Origin: Geojedonia sp051814705
GTDB lineage: Bacteria; Bacteroidota; Bacteroidia; Flavobacteriales; Flavobacteriaceae
Reading direction: 5' to 3'
Assembly: GCA_051814705.1 (NCBI GenBank)
Contig: JBPWQW010000001.1
Coordinates: 434,001-498,000, forward strand
Length of the DNA: 64,000 nucleotides
Shown: in pieces, positions 15,592 through 24,237 of the stretch
Layout of the letters: the number at the start of each line of letters is the position of its first letter
Position numbering within the stretch: position 1 is the first letter of the stretch
Notes under the pieces: generated by a model
Told to the model about the DNA's origin: nothing
What the model saw: the letters and a program-made list of their open reading frames with translations, nothing else
Database searches by the model: none
Made by a program: the position numbers and the translations under genes

Positions 15592-16602
15592 ATGTCTCAT
15601 CCCAATCAAACTTTAGGTGAATTTATCATTGAAAATCAATCTGCTTTTAAATATAGTTCTGGTGAACTTTCAAGTTTAATAAATTCCATTAGGCTGGCTG
15701 CTAAAGTAGTCAATCATGAAGTGAATAAAGCGGGTTTAGTTGATATACTTGGAGCGGCCGGAGAGGTCAATATTCAAGGAGAAAACCAACAAAAATTGGA
15801 TGTTTATGCCAATAATAAATTTATACAAACCCTTATTAACAGAAACATAGTCTGTGGTATTGCAAGTGAAGAAGAAGACCATTTTATATCTGTTAACAGC
15901 CTAGACGAAAACAATCAAAATAAATATGTGGTTTTGATTGACCCTTTAGATGGGTCTTCAAATATTGACGTGAATGTCTCAGTTGGAACAATTTTTTCAA
16001 TTTACAGACGTATTACTCCTGTTGGCTCTCCTGTTTTACTGAAAGATTTTCTCCAAAAAGGGAGTCAACAAGTTGCAGCAGGCTATGTAATTTACGGGAC
16101 TTCAACCATGATTGTTTACACCACAGGAGCTGGAGTTAATGGTTTTACATTGAATCCTGCAATAGGTACATTTTATTTATCCCATCCCAACATGGAATTC
16201 CCTAAAGACGGCAAAATTTATTCAGTCAATGAAGGTAATTATATACATTTCGCTCAAGGCGTGAAAAATTATATAAAATACTGCCAAATGGAAGAAGAGG
16301 ACAGACCTTATACAAGCCGATATATTGGTTCTTTAGTTTCTGATTTTCACAGAAACATGATTAAAGGTGGTATTTATATCTACCCTAAAAGCTCTCAAAA
16401 TGACGCTGGTAAACTGCGCTTGCTTTACGAATGCAATCCCATGGCATTTATTGCAGAACAGGCCAAGGGTAAAGCTAGTGATGGATTTTCAAGGATCTTG
16501 GATATAGAGCCCTCTGAACTCCATCAACGCGTTCCATTTTTCTGTGGTAGCAAGAATATGGTTGAAAAAGCCGAAGAATTCATGCGAAAATCCATGGCAT
16601 AA
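15592..16602 (+). CDS. fbp: Class I fructose-1,6-bisphosphatase
   Basis: Hydrolyses fructose-1,6-bisphosphate to fructose-6-phosphate in gluconeogenesis. A 336-residue class I enzyme: acidic metal ligands in SEEED (92-96), the metal-site signature DPLDGSSN at 117-124, and the C-terminal LRLLYECNPMAFIAEQAKGKAS region. Length and motifs are standard. Monocistronic, with a hairpin directly after the stop. The 122-base upstream gap is shared with the divergent GNAT promoter. Confidence 0.95.
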   Translation: MSHPNQTLGEFIIENQSAFKYSSGELSSLINSIRLAAKVVNHEVNKAGLVDILGAAGEVNIQGENQQKLDVYANNKFIQTLINRNIVCGIASEEEDHFISVNSLDENNQNKYVVLIDPLDGSSNIDVNVSVGTIFSIYRRITPVGSPVLLKDFLQKGSQQVAAGYVIYGTSTMIVYTTGAGVNGFTLNPAIGTFYLSHPNMEFPKDGKIYSVNEGNYIHFAQGVKNYIKYCQMEEEDRPYTSRYIGSLVSDFHRNMIKGGIYIYPKSSQNDAGKLRLLYECNPMAFIAEQAKGKASDGFSRILDIEPSELHQRVPFFCGSKNMVEKAEEFMRKSMA

Positions 16603-16604
16603 AA

Positions 16605-16628
16605 AAACAACCTCATCTAAGGTTGTTT
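16605..16628. terminator. Hairpin terminator between fbp and terB-like gene
   Basis: AAACAACC (16605-16612) and GGTTGTTT (16621-16628) form a perfect 8-base stem. The A-run before the stem becomes a U-run on the minus strand, so it best serves the minus-strand gene but may also end fbp, whose stop is 2 bases away. Confidence 0.65.
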
Positions 16629-16748
16629 GCTATACTAAATTCTTGTCTTCCAACAAGCAGGTATTTCAAAATCTAACGCCTATTGAATCCATAAAACAGA
16701 AATCTCACTTGTATCTTGCAGAAAGTTCTTTTTGATAAAAGTGTTGTT

Positions 16749-17180
16749 TTAACGGTTCATGTTTTTAATCTCTTTCATAAAGGTTTCGATATCCACGCCA
16801 TTTCTTACTAAGGTTAAGGCCTTATCAACAATGTACTTTACATTTTCGTGAGAAAACCCCAAACCTATACTTATTTTTCTCAAAATGACCACTTCAGGGT
16901 CGCCTTTAATATGATCCACATAGACCATTCTTGCTAAATCATAAAGGCGTTCCAATCGCCTGTCATAAGATATCGGGGGATTGATAGGGTGTGATTTATA
17001 ATCTTTTAAAATCTTTTTATACTCTGTTGGGCTAATATCTAAATTTACTGCCAATCTGTCTAAAAATTCTTTTTCTTGTTCTGATATAATACCATCATCC
17101 ATAGCAACTCTAACTATGGCTGCAAAATGATCCTCATTGCGCTTTTTAAATCCACTATCAAATAATTCTAGAAAAGTCAT
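16749..17180 (-). CDS. TerB family protein
   Basis: A 143-residue all-helical protein of the TerB/tellurite-resistance fold (LFDSGFKKRNEDHFAAIVRVAMDDG at the start, split here by function not by gap: an acidic VAMDDGIISEQE loop typical of TerB metal-binding sites). No ter operon partner (TerC, TerD) is present, so a general stress or membrane-associated role is more likely than tellurite resistance. I chose ATG at 17180 over ATG at 17207, because the -7 promoter element at 17205-17212 overlaps the upstream codon. Divergent from mfd. Confidence 0.75.
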   Translation of the reverse strand: MTFLELFDSGFKKRNEDHFAAIVRVAMDDGIISEQEKEFLDRLAVNLDISPTEYKKILKDYKSHPINPPISYDRRLERLYDLARMVYVDHIKGDPEVVILRKISIGLGFSHENVKYIVDKALTLVRNGVDIETFMKEIKNMNR

Positions 17181-17204
17181 ATCGTAATTATTTAAGGTAT
17201 CATA

Positions 17205-17262
17205 CAAATATAATTTTAATAATAGTTTTTACCATTAACTCTTTAACAATATTTTATATTTG
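17205..17262. promoter_or_regulatory. Divergent promoters for the terB-like gene and mfd
   Basis: Two full TAnnTTTG matches point away from each other: TATATTTG on the minus strand at 17205-17212 (for the terB-like gene) and TATATTTG on the plus strand at 17255-17262 (for mfd, TTG start at 17279). The -33 boxes are not well conserved. Confidence 0.55.
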
Positions 17263-17278
17263 CACAAAACAACTTGAC

Positions 17279-20200
17279 TTGAGTAAATTGCTTCTCTCGC
17301 AATCTTTTGCACAGGTTTTGCAAACGCAAAATCTGCAAAATACTATTGCCATTCCCAAAACTAAATTACATTTAAAAGGACTCATAGGGTCATCGTTATC
17401 CTTTGTTTTAGTCGAAGCTTTTAAACAATTGGACGCGCCATTTTTGCTCATTTTTAACGATAAGGAAGAAGCTGCTTTTTACCTCAATGATCTCGAGCAT
17501 TTGATTAACGAAAAAGATGTGCTTTTTTACCCTGGAAGTTATAGAAGACCTTACCAGATTGAAGAAACCGACAATGCCAATGTTTTGTTGCGCGCTGAAG
17601 TTTTAAATCGAATAAATTCTCGTAAAAAGCCTGCAATTATAGTTACTTATTCTGATGCCCTTTTTGAAAAAGTAGTAACCAGAAAAGAGCTGGATAAAAA
17701 CACCTTAAAAATTTCGGTAGGAGACCAATTGTCTATTGATTTTGTAAACGAAGTGCTATTTGAATACCAATTTAAGCGCGTCGATTTTGTTTCAGAACCG
17801 GGAGAGTTTTCGGTACGAGGTGGAATAGTAGATGTGTTTTCATTTTCAAATGACGAACCCTATCGGATTGAGTTTTTTGGCGATGACATTGATAGCATTA
17901 GAACCTTTGATGTAGAGACTCAATTATCAATAAATCAACTTAAAAAAATAGACATCATCCCAAATGTTGCCAATAAATTTTTACATGAAAAAGGGCAGAG
18001 TTTTTTAGACTATATCGCTTCAAAAACCATTGTGTTTTTAAAACAACCCGATCTTTTCTTTTCAAGAATTGACGATTTTTTCTCAAAAGCTGTTGATGCA
18101 TTTCATACGCTATCTTCAGAATTAAATCACTTATCACCCAATGAGTTGTTTTGTAATTCGGAAGTGTTAAAACAACAACTGTTGGATTTTACATTGGTGG
18201 AATTTGGTACTTCGTCTACGCTCAGTTCCCAAAATGGATTGGAGACCGAACGGAATCGAAATCGGCAGATTATTCAATTCAACACCACGCCCCAACCTTC
18301 ATTTAACAAGCAGTTTAATTTGCTGATTGAGGATTTAAATGCCAATCATAATAAAGGGTATGTCATTTATATTGCTTGCGTTAATGAGCAGCAGGCTAAA
18401 CGCTTCCATGATATTTTTGAGGATGGTGATCTGGATGTTCATTATAAAACTATAGTCCTGCCCCTATATCAAGGTTTTATTGACCACGACACTAAAACAG
18501 TCTGCTATACCGATCATCAAATTTTTGAACGCTATTATAAATTCCAACTTAAAAATGGCTATGCGAAAAAACAGGCCATTACCTTAAAGGAGCTCACCAA
18601 CTTAGAAATAGGCGATTATGTAACCCATATCGATCACGGAATTGGAAAATTTGGTGGCCTTCAAAAAATAGATGTTGAAGGTAAAAAACAAGAGGCTATT
18701 AAATTGTTTTACGGTGATCGCGACATCCTGTATTTAAGCATCCATTCACTCCATAAAATCACCAAGTTTAATGGAAAAGACGGAAAGCCCCCTAAAATAT
18801 ATAAGCTTGGGAGTGCCGCTTGGAAAACTCTAAAACAAAAAACCAAATCCAGGGTCAAAGAAATAGCTTTTAACCTCATACAAGTGTATGCCAAACGCAA
18901 ACTGGAAAAAGGTTTTCAGTATCGCCTCGATAGTTATTTGCAGCACGAACTAGAAGCCTCTTTTATTTATGAAGACACGCCAGACCAAAGCTCGGCTACT
19001 GCAGAAATAAAAATGGATATGGAAAGTGAACGTCCCATGGACAGATTGATTTGTGGCGATGTGGGTTTTGGCAAAACAGAAGTCGCTATTCGCGCCGCTT
19101 TTAAGGCCGTTGACAATGGCAAGCAAGTGGCCGTATTGGTGCCAACAACTATTTTGGCATACCAACACTATAGAACATTTACTGAACGCCTAAAAGATTT
19201 CCCTGTAACGGTTGATTACTTAAATAGATTTAGGACCACCAAAGAAAGACGAGCAACTTTAGAGGGATTGGAAGCCGGTAAAATCGACATGATTATTGGT
19301 ACGCATCAATTGGTCAATAAGATGGTGAAATTTAAGGATCTTGGCCTGTTGATCGTTGATGAAGAACAAAAATTCGGGGTTGCTGTCAAAGATAAATTGA
19401 AAACTTTAAAAGAGAATGTAGATGTCTTAACACTTACCGCCACGCCCATACCTAGAACGCTTCAGTTTAGTTTGATGGCTGCTCGAGATTTATCAGTCAT
19501 TACTACGCCGCCACCAAATCGTTATCCTATTGAGAGTCATGTGATTCGATTTAATGAAGAAGCCATTAGAGATGCCGTGACTTATGAAATCCAACGTGGC
19601 GGACAAATCTACTTTATTCACAATCGAATAGAAAATATTAAAGAAGTAGCAGGTATGATCCAACGTTTGGTTCCTGATGCCAAAATAGGGGTTGGGCATG
19701 GGCAGCTTGATGGTAAAAAACTGGAGCACCTGATGCTGGCCTTTATGAATGGTGAATTTGATGTTCTAGTGAGCACGACGATAGTAGAAAGCGGCCTAGA
19801 TGTTCCTAATGCCAATACCATTTTTATTAATAATGCCAATAATTTTGGACTGAGTGATTTGCACCAAATGCGAGGTCGTGTTGGAAGAAGTAATAAAAAA
19901 GCGTTTTGCTATTTTATTACACCCGAATATTCGGCAATGACCAACGATGCCCGAAAACGAATTACAGCACTTGAGCAATTTACCGAACTTGGTAGTGGTT
20001 TTAATATTGCTATGAAGGATTTGGAAATTAGAGGCGCAGGTGATTTATTAGGAGGTGATCAAAGTGGATTTATCAACGATATTGGTTTCGATACCTATCA
20101 AAAAATACTGAATGAAGCCATAGAGGAACTCAAGGAAAACGAGTTTAAGGATTTATATCAAGATGATGGAAAAGAAAAAGATTATGTGAGAGATATTACT

Positions 20201-20650
20201 ATTGATAGTGATTTTGAATTATTGTTTCCCGATGATTATATCAACAATATAACCGAAAGGTTAAACCTTTATACAGAGCTCAATGCCATTAAAACAGAAG
20301 AAGAACTTCAAAACTTTGAATCTAAAATTATCGACCGTTTTGGGGAAATCCCGATTCAAGTTGCAGATTTATTGAATAGTGTTCGAATTAAATGGATTGC
20401 CACAAAAGCAGGATTTGAAAAAGTGGTGATGAAAAAAGGAAAGCTCATCGGTTATTTTATAAAAGATCAACAAAGTGGGTTTTACCAAAGCAAGGGATTT
20501 TCTAAAGTACTTCAATTCGTTCAAACCCATCCAAACCTTTGTAAAATGAAAGAAAAACAAACTAGAAACGGATTGCGATTATTACTTACTTTTGATCATA
20601 TTAAATCTGTAAAACAAGCGTTAACAGTTTTGCGTCCATTATTGGACTAA
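17279..20650 (+). CDS. mfd: Transcription-repair coupling factor
   Basis: Mfd removes RNA polymerase stalled at DNA damage and recruits UvrA for nucleotide excision repair. At 1123 residues it has the full layout: a UvrB-homology N-terminus, the RNA-polymerase-interacting CarD-like domain near 440-510 (IGDYVTHIDHGIGKF), a RecG-like translocase with Walker A GFGKT at about 596-600 and the DEEQ box at about 694-697, motif VI region (QMRGRVGRS), and the C-terminal TRCF domain. Start TTG at 17279, 17 bases after a -7 element; no ATG fits. Intact. Confidence 0.96.
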   Translation: MSKLLLSQSFAQVLQTQNLQNTIAIPKTKLHLKGLIGSSLSFVLVEAFKQLDAPFLLIFNDKEEAAFYLNDLEHLINEKDVLFYPGSYRRPYQIEETDNANVLLRAEVLNRINSRKKPAIIVTYSDALFEKVVTRKELDKNTLKISVGDQLSIDFVNEVLFEYQFKRVDFVSEPGEFSVRGGIVDVFSFSNDEPYRIEFFGDDIDSIRTFDVETQLSINQLKKIDIIPNVANKFLHEKGQSFLDYIASKTIVFLKQPDLFFSRIDDFFSKAVDAFHTLSSELNHLSPNELFCNSEVLKQQLLDFTLVEFGTSSTLSSQNGLETERNRNRQIIQFNTTPQPSFNKQFNLLIEDLNANHNKGYVIYIACVNEQQAKRFHDIFEDGDLDVHYKTIVLPLYQGFIDHDTKTVCYTDHQIFERYYKFQLKNGYAKKQAITLKELTNLEIGDYVTHIDHGIGKFGGLQKIDVEGKKQEAIKLFYGDRDILYLSIHSLHKITKFNGKDGKPPKIYKLGSAAWKTLKQKTKSRVKEIAFNLIQVYAKRKLEKGFQYRLDSYLQHELEASFIYEDTPDQSSATAEIKMDMESERPMDRLICGDVGFGKTEVAIRAAFKAVDNGKQVAVLVPTTILAYQHYRTFTERLKDFPVTVDYLNRFRTTKERRATLEGLEAGKIDMIIGTHQLVNKMVKFKDLGLLIVDEEQKFGVAVKDKLKTLKENVDVLTLTATPIPRTLQFSLMAARDLSVITTPPPNRYPIESHVIRFNEEAIRDAVTYEIQRGGQIYFIHNRIENIKEVAGMIQRLVPDAKIGVGHGQLDGKKLEHLMLAFMNGEFDVLVSTTIVESGLDVPNANTIFINNANNFGLSDLHQMRGRVGRSNKKAFCYFITPEYSAMTNDARKRITALEQFTELGSGFNIAMKDLEIRGAGDLLGGDQSGFINDIGFDTYQKILNEAIEELKENEFKDLYQDDGKEKDYVRDITIDSDFELLFPDDYINNITERLNLYTELNAIKTEEELQNFESKIIDRFGEIPIQVADLLNSVRIKWIATKAGFEKVVMKKGKLIGYFIKDQQSGFYQSKGFSKVLQFVQTHPNLCKMKEKQTRNGLRLLLTFDHIKSVKQALTVLRPLLD

Positions 20651-20679
20651 TAATTGTAGCTGAAATAAAAACTATTCTT

Positions 20680-21981
20680 ATGAAAAAATTACTTTACAGT
20701 ATTGCTTTTTTACCTGCTTTACTCATCGCCCAGCATAGCGTGTCTGGGACACTTACTCCAGCTAAAGATTTTACATATGCCTTTTTATATCACGCCACTC
20801 CAACAGGAACCAACTATGTTGATAGAAGCAAAGTAGAAGCTGACGGCGCGTTTTCAATTGCATTAGATTCAACTGCAACTCCGGGGATCTATAAAATAGT
20901 TTACGCCGTACCACCTGAAAATAATAATTTCGATTTCATATATAATGGCAAGGAAGATATTGCTCTGACCTTCGATTTGGACAAGGGATTGGAGTTCACG
21001 GAATCTAACGAAAACAAATTATGGTCTTCGTATACCAAAAGCATGGAGTTGGTGAACAAAGCCATCAGTAATTTTTACACCAAGGAAAGTACCGATAAAC
21101 ATGCATTTAACGATATTTTTAAAACCCTAAAGGAAACACAGGAGGCTTATGAAAATGCCTCAAAAGGAACGATGTCTGCAACGTTTATTATTGCAAACAG
21201 ACCCTATATCCCTACAGCATTTGAAGACATTTCTACCTATTCCAAAAACTTAAAGCAGTCCTTTTTGCAACAGGTAGATTTTGGAAATCCATTATTACAA
21301 AGCTCTGATTTTTTATCAGATCGCGTATTGGCTTATGTGTTTGGTATGTCGGCACATTCTACTGACGAAAGCTACAAACAAGACCTTGACCAACTGGTCA
21401 AACTTATGGCCAAAGCAAATGCATCAGTTAAAACATCCTTATTGCAAATGATTTGGCAACGTTTTGCCGATTCCAATAATGAACATATGGCCAATTATGT
21501 TACAGAGAGGTATTTGCTGGATTTAGCCAATGACATTGGTTATACTCAATTGGCTGAAATTCTCAAGTCTTACAAAAACAATTCCATAGGAAATAAAGCT
21601 CAAAATTTTGAGATTCCCAATCTTGATTCTGGCAAGACCCGTACGCTTTACGATTTACATGATGCAGATCACTATCTGATCGTTTTTTGGAGTAGTACCT
21701 GTAGCCATTGTGCCGAGGAATTACCAAAAGTAAATACCCTCATCCCAAAAAACACTAAAGTCATTGCCATTGGCATAGAAGACGATGCTATAAATTGGCA
21801 GAAAGAAATTAAAAACTATCCAAATTTTATTCATGTGTTAGGATTGGAAAAGTGGAACAATTCAATCGTCAATGCCTATGGTATTAATGCGACGCCTTCT
21901 TATATTTTATTGGATAAAGATAAAAACATCATTGCCAAACCATTTGACTTGGAAGCGTTAAGAGAGGCTGTACAAAAATAG
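20680..21981 (+). CDS. TlpA-like thioredoxin-fold protein, exported
   Basis: A 433-residue protein with a signal peptide (1-17, ending LLIAQ), a long N-terminal region resembling the DUF4369/AhpC-TSA-associated proteins of Bacteroidota, and a C-terminal thioredoxin domain (~305-433) with active site C341-S-H-C344. Likely a periplasmic thiol oxidoreductase, for example in cytochrome c or disulfide maturation; the partner is unknown. The conserved cis-proline region is NATPSYILLD. It is followed by a strong bidirectional terminator. Confidence 0.85.
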   Translation: MKKLLYSIAFLPALLIAQHSVSGTLTPAKDFTYAFLYHATPTGTNYVDRSKVEADGAFSIALDSTATPGIYKIVYAVPPENNNFDFIYNGKEDIALTFDLDKGLEFTESNENKLWSSYTKSMELVNKAISNFYTKESTDKHAFNDIFKTLKETQEAYENASKGTMSATFIIANRPYIPTAFEDISTYSKNLKQSFLQQVDFGNPLLQSSDFLSDRVLAYVFGMSAHSTDESYKQDLDQLVKLMAKANASVKTSLLQMIWQRFADSNNEHMANYVTERYLLDLANDIGYTQLAEILKSYKNNSIGNKAQNFEIPNLDSGKTRTLYDLHDADHYLIVFWSSTCSHCAEELPKVNTLIPKNTKVIAIGIEDDAINWQKEIKNYPNFIHVLGLEKWNNSIVNAYGINATPSYILLDKDKNIIAKPFDLEALREAVQK

Positions 21982-21999
21982 CACCTCTTAAAAAAAAAG

Positions 22000-22036
22000 A
22001 AGCGCTCAACCACATACTGTAATTGAGCGCTTTTAG
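22000..22036. terminator. Bidirectional intrinsic terminator
   Basis: A perfect 10-base stem (22000-22009 with 22023-22032) and a 13-base loop, flanked by T's on the right and a run of A's on the left. It serves both the thioredoxin gene and the convergent lipoprotein gene. Confidence 0.85.
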
Positions 22037-22057
22037 AAGCTAAATAACCAACCAAAT

Positions 22058-23008
22058 CTAGCTCCTATTATTATCTCTTGGGTTATCTATCTTTTCCGTT
22101 TTCTGTTTACGTTTCTTAACCTCATTACTTGTTTTTGAAGAGGTTGAAGCCGTTCCAGATGTTCTTTTAAATTGAATATATCCTCTACCTTCAAACTCAT
22201 AAACTGTGCCTGAAGATGGATGGTATAATTCTATCGTTGCATCATTGATAACGGTCAATTCGAAATGTTCATTGTCGAAATAATCATAATCTAATGTTAA
22301 TGTTTTAAGGTACATATTATTTGTGACATTTCCAACACCATAAAGGCCTGTATAATCCCAATAAATATTGTTAATATCGTAAACATCAACGTCTTGCGAG
22401 CTTCTAAACTCTGAATCATTACCTCCTGCTAAAAACTGTAAATAATTTTCATTATCAAACTCATTTAGCGCTCCCATTTCACTGGTATAGGTTTTTTCCC
22501 AAGCCTTATATTCTTGCAAAAAATAATGGATATTGTCATAAAACACAAAGTCGTAATCAAAGGAGTTTCGTTGGTAGCCCTTTAAAAAATAGGACGTATC
22601 ATTAAATGGATTGTACAATTCAATTGTGTTGTTATCAATTTGATAAACATCAAACGATTGATATCCGTCTATATCGTGATTAACGTCCAAAACCATATCG
22701 TAAGTAGAATAGCTTCCCATCGGAATGCCAAAACCATTGCCTTGATTTCCAAAACCAACTAAGTTGTTATTCGCATAAAGCGTCCCTCCTCTAAAAGACA
22801 TTGTAAACGCAATCTGTAAAAAAGGCGTTTCACCATATCCAACGGTTTGATTGATATCAACATACCACAATTCATAAGAGTTTAATAATTGATTCAGTGA
22901 AATTGTGGGTGTATAATCAATAGGGTCTTCTACGATTACTTCTGAATAACATGAGGTTAGGAGTGTTGCTGCTAAAGCAAATCCTGAAAGTAGTTTTATA
23001 GTCTTCAT
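22058..23008 (-). CDS. Lipoprotein with two similar beta-rich domains
   Basis: A 316-residue predicted lipoprotein: signal peptide with lipobox LLTSC, Cys20. Two regions resemble each other: TIELYNP at 128-134 followed by SYFLKGY, and TIELYHP at 258-264 followed by VYEFEGRGY, 130 residues apart. The pattern suggests two lipocalin-like beta domains (~35-150 and ~165-280). The tail after 284 is Ser/Thr then Lys/Arg-rich. Anchored to the outer or inner membrane. I recall similar flavobacterial proteins being labelled nicotinate-nucleotide adenylyltransferase; nothing in this sequence supports that. Function unknown. Confidence 0.8.
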   Translation of the reverse strand: MKTIKLLSGFALAATLLTSCYSEVIVEDPIDYTPTISLNQLLNSYELWYVDINQTVGYGETPFLQIAFTMSFRGGTLYANNNLVGFGNQGNGFGIPMGSYSTYDMVLDVNHDIDGYQSFDVYQIDNNTIELYNPFNDTSYFLKGYQRNSFDYDFVFYDNIHYFLQEYKAWEKTYTSEMGALNEFDNENYLQFLAGGNDSEFRSSQDVDVYDINNIYWDYTGLYGVGNVTNNMYLKTLTLDYDYFDNEHFELTVINDATIELYHPSSGTVYEFEGRGYIQFKRTSGTASTSSKTSNEVKKRKQKTEKIDNPRDNNRS

Positions 23009-23108
23009 AATCCAACATTTTAAGGGTTTCTGTTAATGAGTTTTCAAAACACGTGCCAAAAAATTAAAGTCTTATTTTTTAGTTCCTTCAAAAGAGTGGG
23101 ATTTTATG

Positions 23109-23116
23109 TATTTTTG
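23109..23116 (+). promoter_or_regulatory. -7 promoter element (TATTTTTG) before gpsA
   Basis: Full TAnnTTTG match 23 bases before the gpsA ATG at 23140. The -33 region is poor. Confidence 0.5.
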
Positions 23117-23139
23117 AACACAATTATTTAAAATAAATC

Positions 23140-24141
23140 ATGGACAAACCTCTAAAGTATGCTGTTTTTGGAGCTGGTAGTTGGGCAACTGCCATTGTAA
23201 AAATGTTATGTGAAAATTTAGAAGAAGTGGGCTGGTATATGCGTAGTGAATATATCAAGGAGCATTTAGAAAAAGAACAGCATAATCCAAATTATTCAAG
23301 TTCGGTTGAGTTTCGCTTAGAACAATTAAAATTGAGTAATGATATTAATGAAATGGTAACTTATGCTGATGTTTTAATTTTTGCAATTCCATCGGCTTTT
23401 ATTCATTCAGAACTAGAAAAACTAACGGTCAATATTTCGAATAAAATTATAGTCTCCGCCGTAAAAGGTATTTTACCGGAATCCGGCAAATTATTGGGTG
23501 AGCATTTTCACGATATTTACCATGTGCCTTTTGAAAATATTGCAATAATTGCGGGGCCTTGCCATGCCGAAGAAGTAGCCCTTGAACGTTTATCCTACCT
23601 AACCATATCATGTGCCGATGCCGAAAAAGCTAGTGCCATTGCCAAAAACTTATCGAGCTGGTACATAAAAACCAAAATTAGCGACGATGTTATTGGAACT
23701 GAATATGCTGTGATGCTAAAAAATATTTATGCTATCGCTGCTGGAATTGCTCGTGGCTTGGGTTATGGCGATAATTTTCAGAGTGTATTGATGAGCAATG
23801 CCATACGGGAAATGAAACGTTATATTAAAAAGAGACACAAAATGAAGCGTAACATCAATAATTCAGCCTATTTGGGAGACTTATTGGTTACGGGCTATTC
23901 TGTATTTTCAAGAAACAGGATGTTTGGAAATATGATAGGAAAAGGTTACACCGTAAAATCAGCACAAATGGAAATGAGTATGATTGCCGAAGGCTACTAT
24001 GCCACTAAAAGCGCCTATATTCTTAACGAAAAAAATAAAAAGAAAGCCAAAACTCCAATCATTGATGCAGTATATGAGATTCTATACGAAGGCAAGGATC
24101 CTAAAAAGATATTTCAAAAATTGACAGAGAAATTAGATTAA
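23140..24141 (+). CDS. gpsA: NAD(P)H-dependent glycerol-3-phosphate dehydrogenase
   Basis: Reduces dihydroxyacetone phosphate to sn-glycerol-3-phosphate, the backbone for phospholipids. At 333 residues the length is normal. Nucleotide loop FGAGSWATA at 10-18 (the usual GAGSWGTA with Gly replaced by Ala), the VKGI lysine region near 107, and the signature GTEYAVMLKNIYAIAAGI near 187-205 with the catalytic lysine. Single gene with its own -7 element. Cytoplasmic. Confidence 0.95.
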   Translation: MDKPLKYAVFGAGSWATAIVKMLCENLEEVGWYMRSEYIKEHLEKEQHNPNYSSSVEFRLEQLKLSNDINEMVTYADVLIFAIPSAFIHSELEKLTVNISNKIIVSAVKGILPESGKLLGEHFHDIYHVPFENIAIIAGPCHAEEVALERLSYLTISCADAEKASAIAKNLSSWYIKTKISDDVIGTEYAVMLKNIYAIAAGIARGLGYGDNFQSVLMSNAIREMKRYIKKRHKMKRNINNSAYLGDLLVTGYSVFSRNRMFGNMIGKGYTVKSAQMEMSMIAEGYYATKSAYILNEKNKKKAKTPIIDAVYEILYEGKDPKKIFQKLTEKLD

Positions 24142-24237
24142 CTTACTTTTGAAATATCTCTTATTGCCTCAAATATTTAAACACATTAAACTATTCGATA
24201 AAAAAATTATCACATTATTAGCCCTTATAACATTATC

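Noticed and set aside
16749..17180. Tellurite resistance locus
   Set aside because: Only a lone TerB-like protein is present; no TerC, TerD or TerZ partners.
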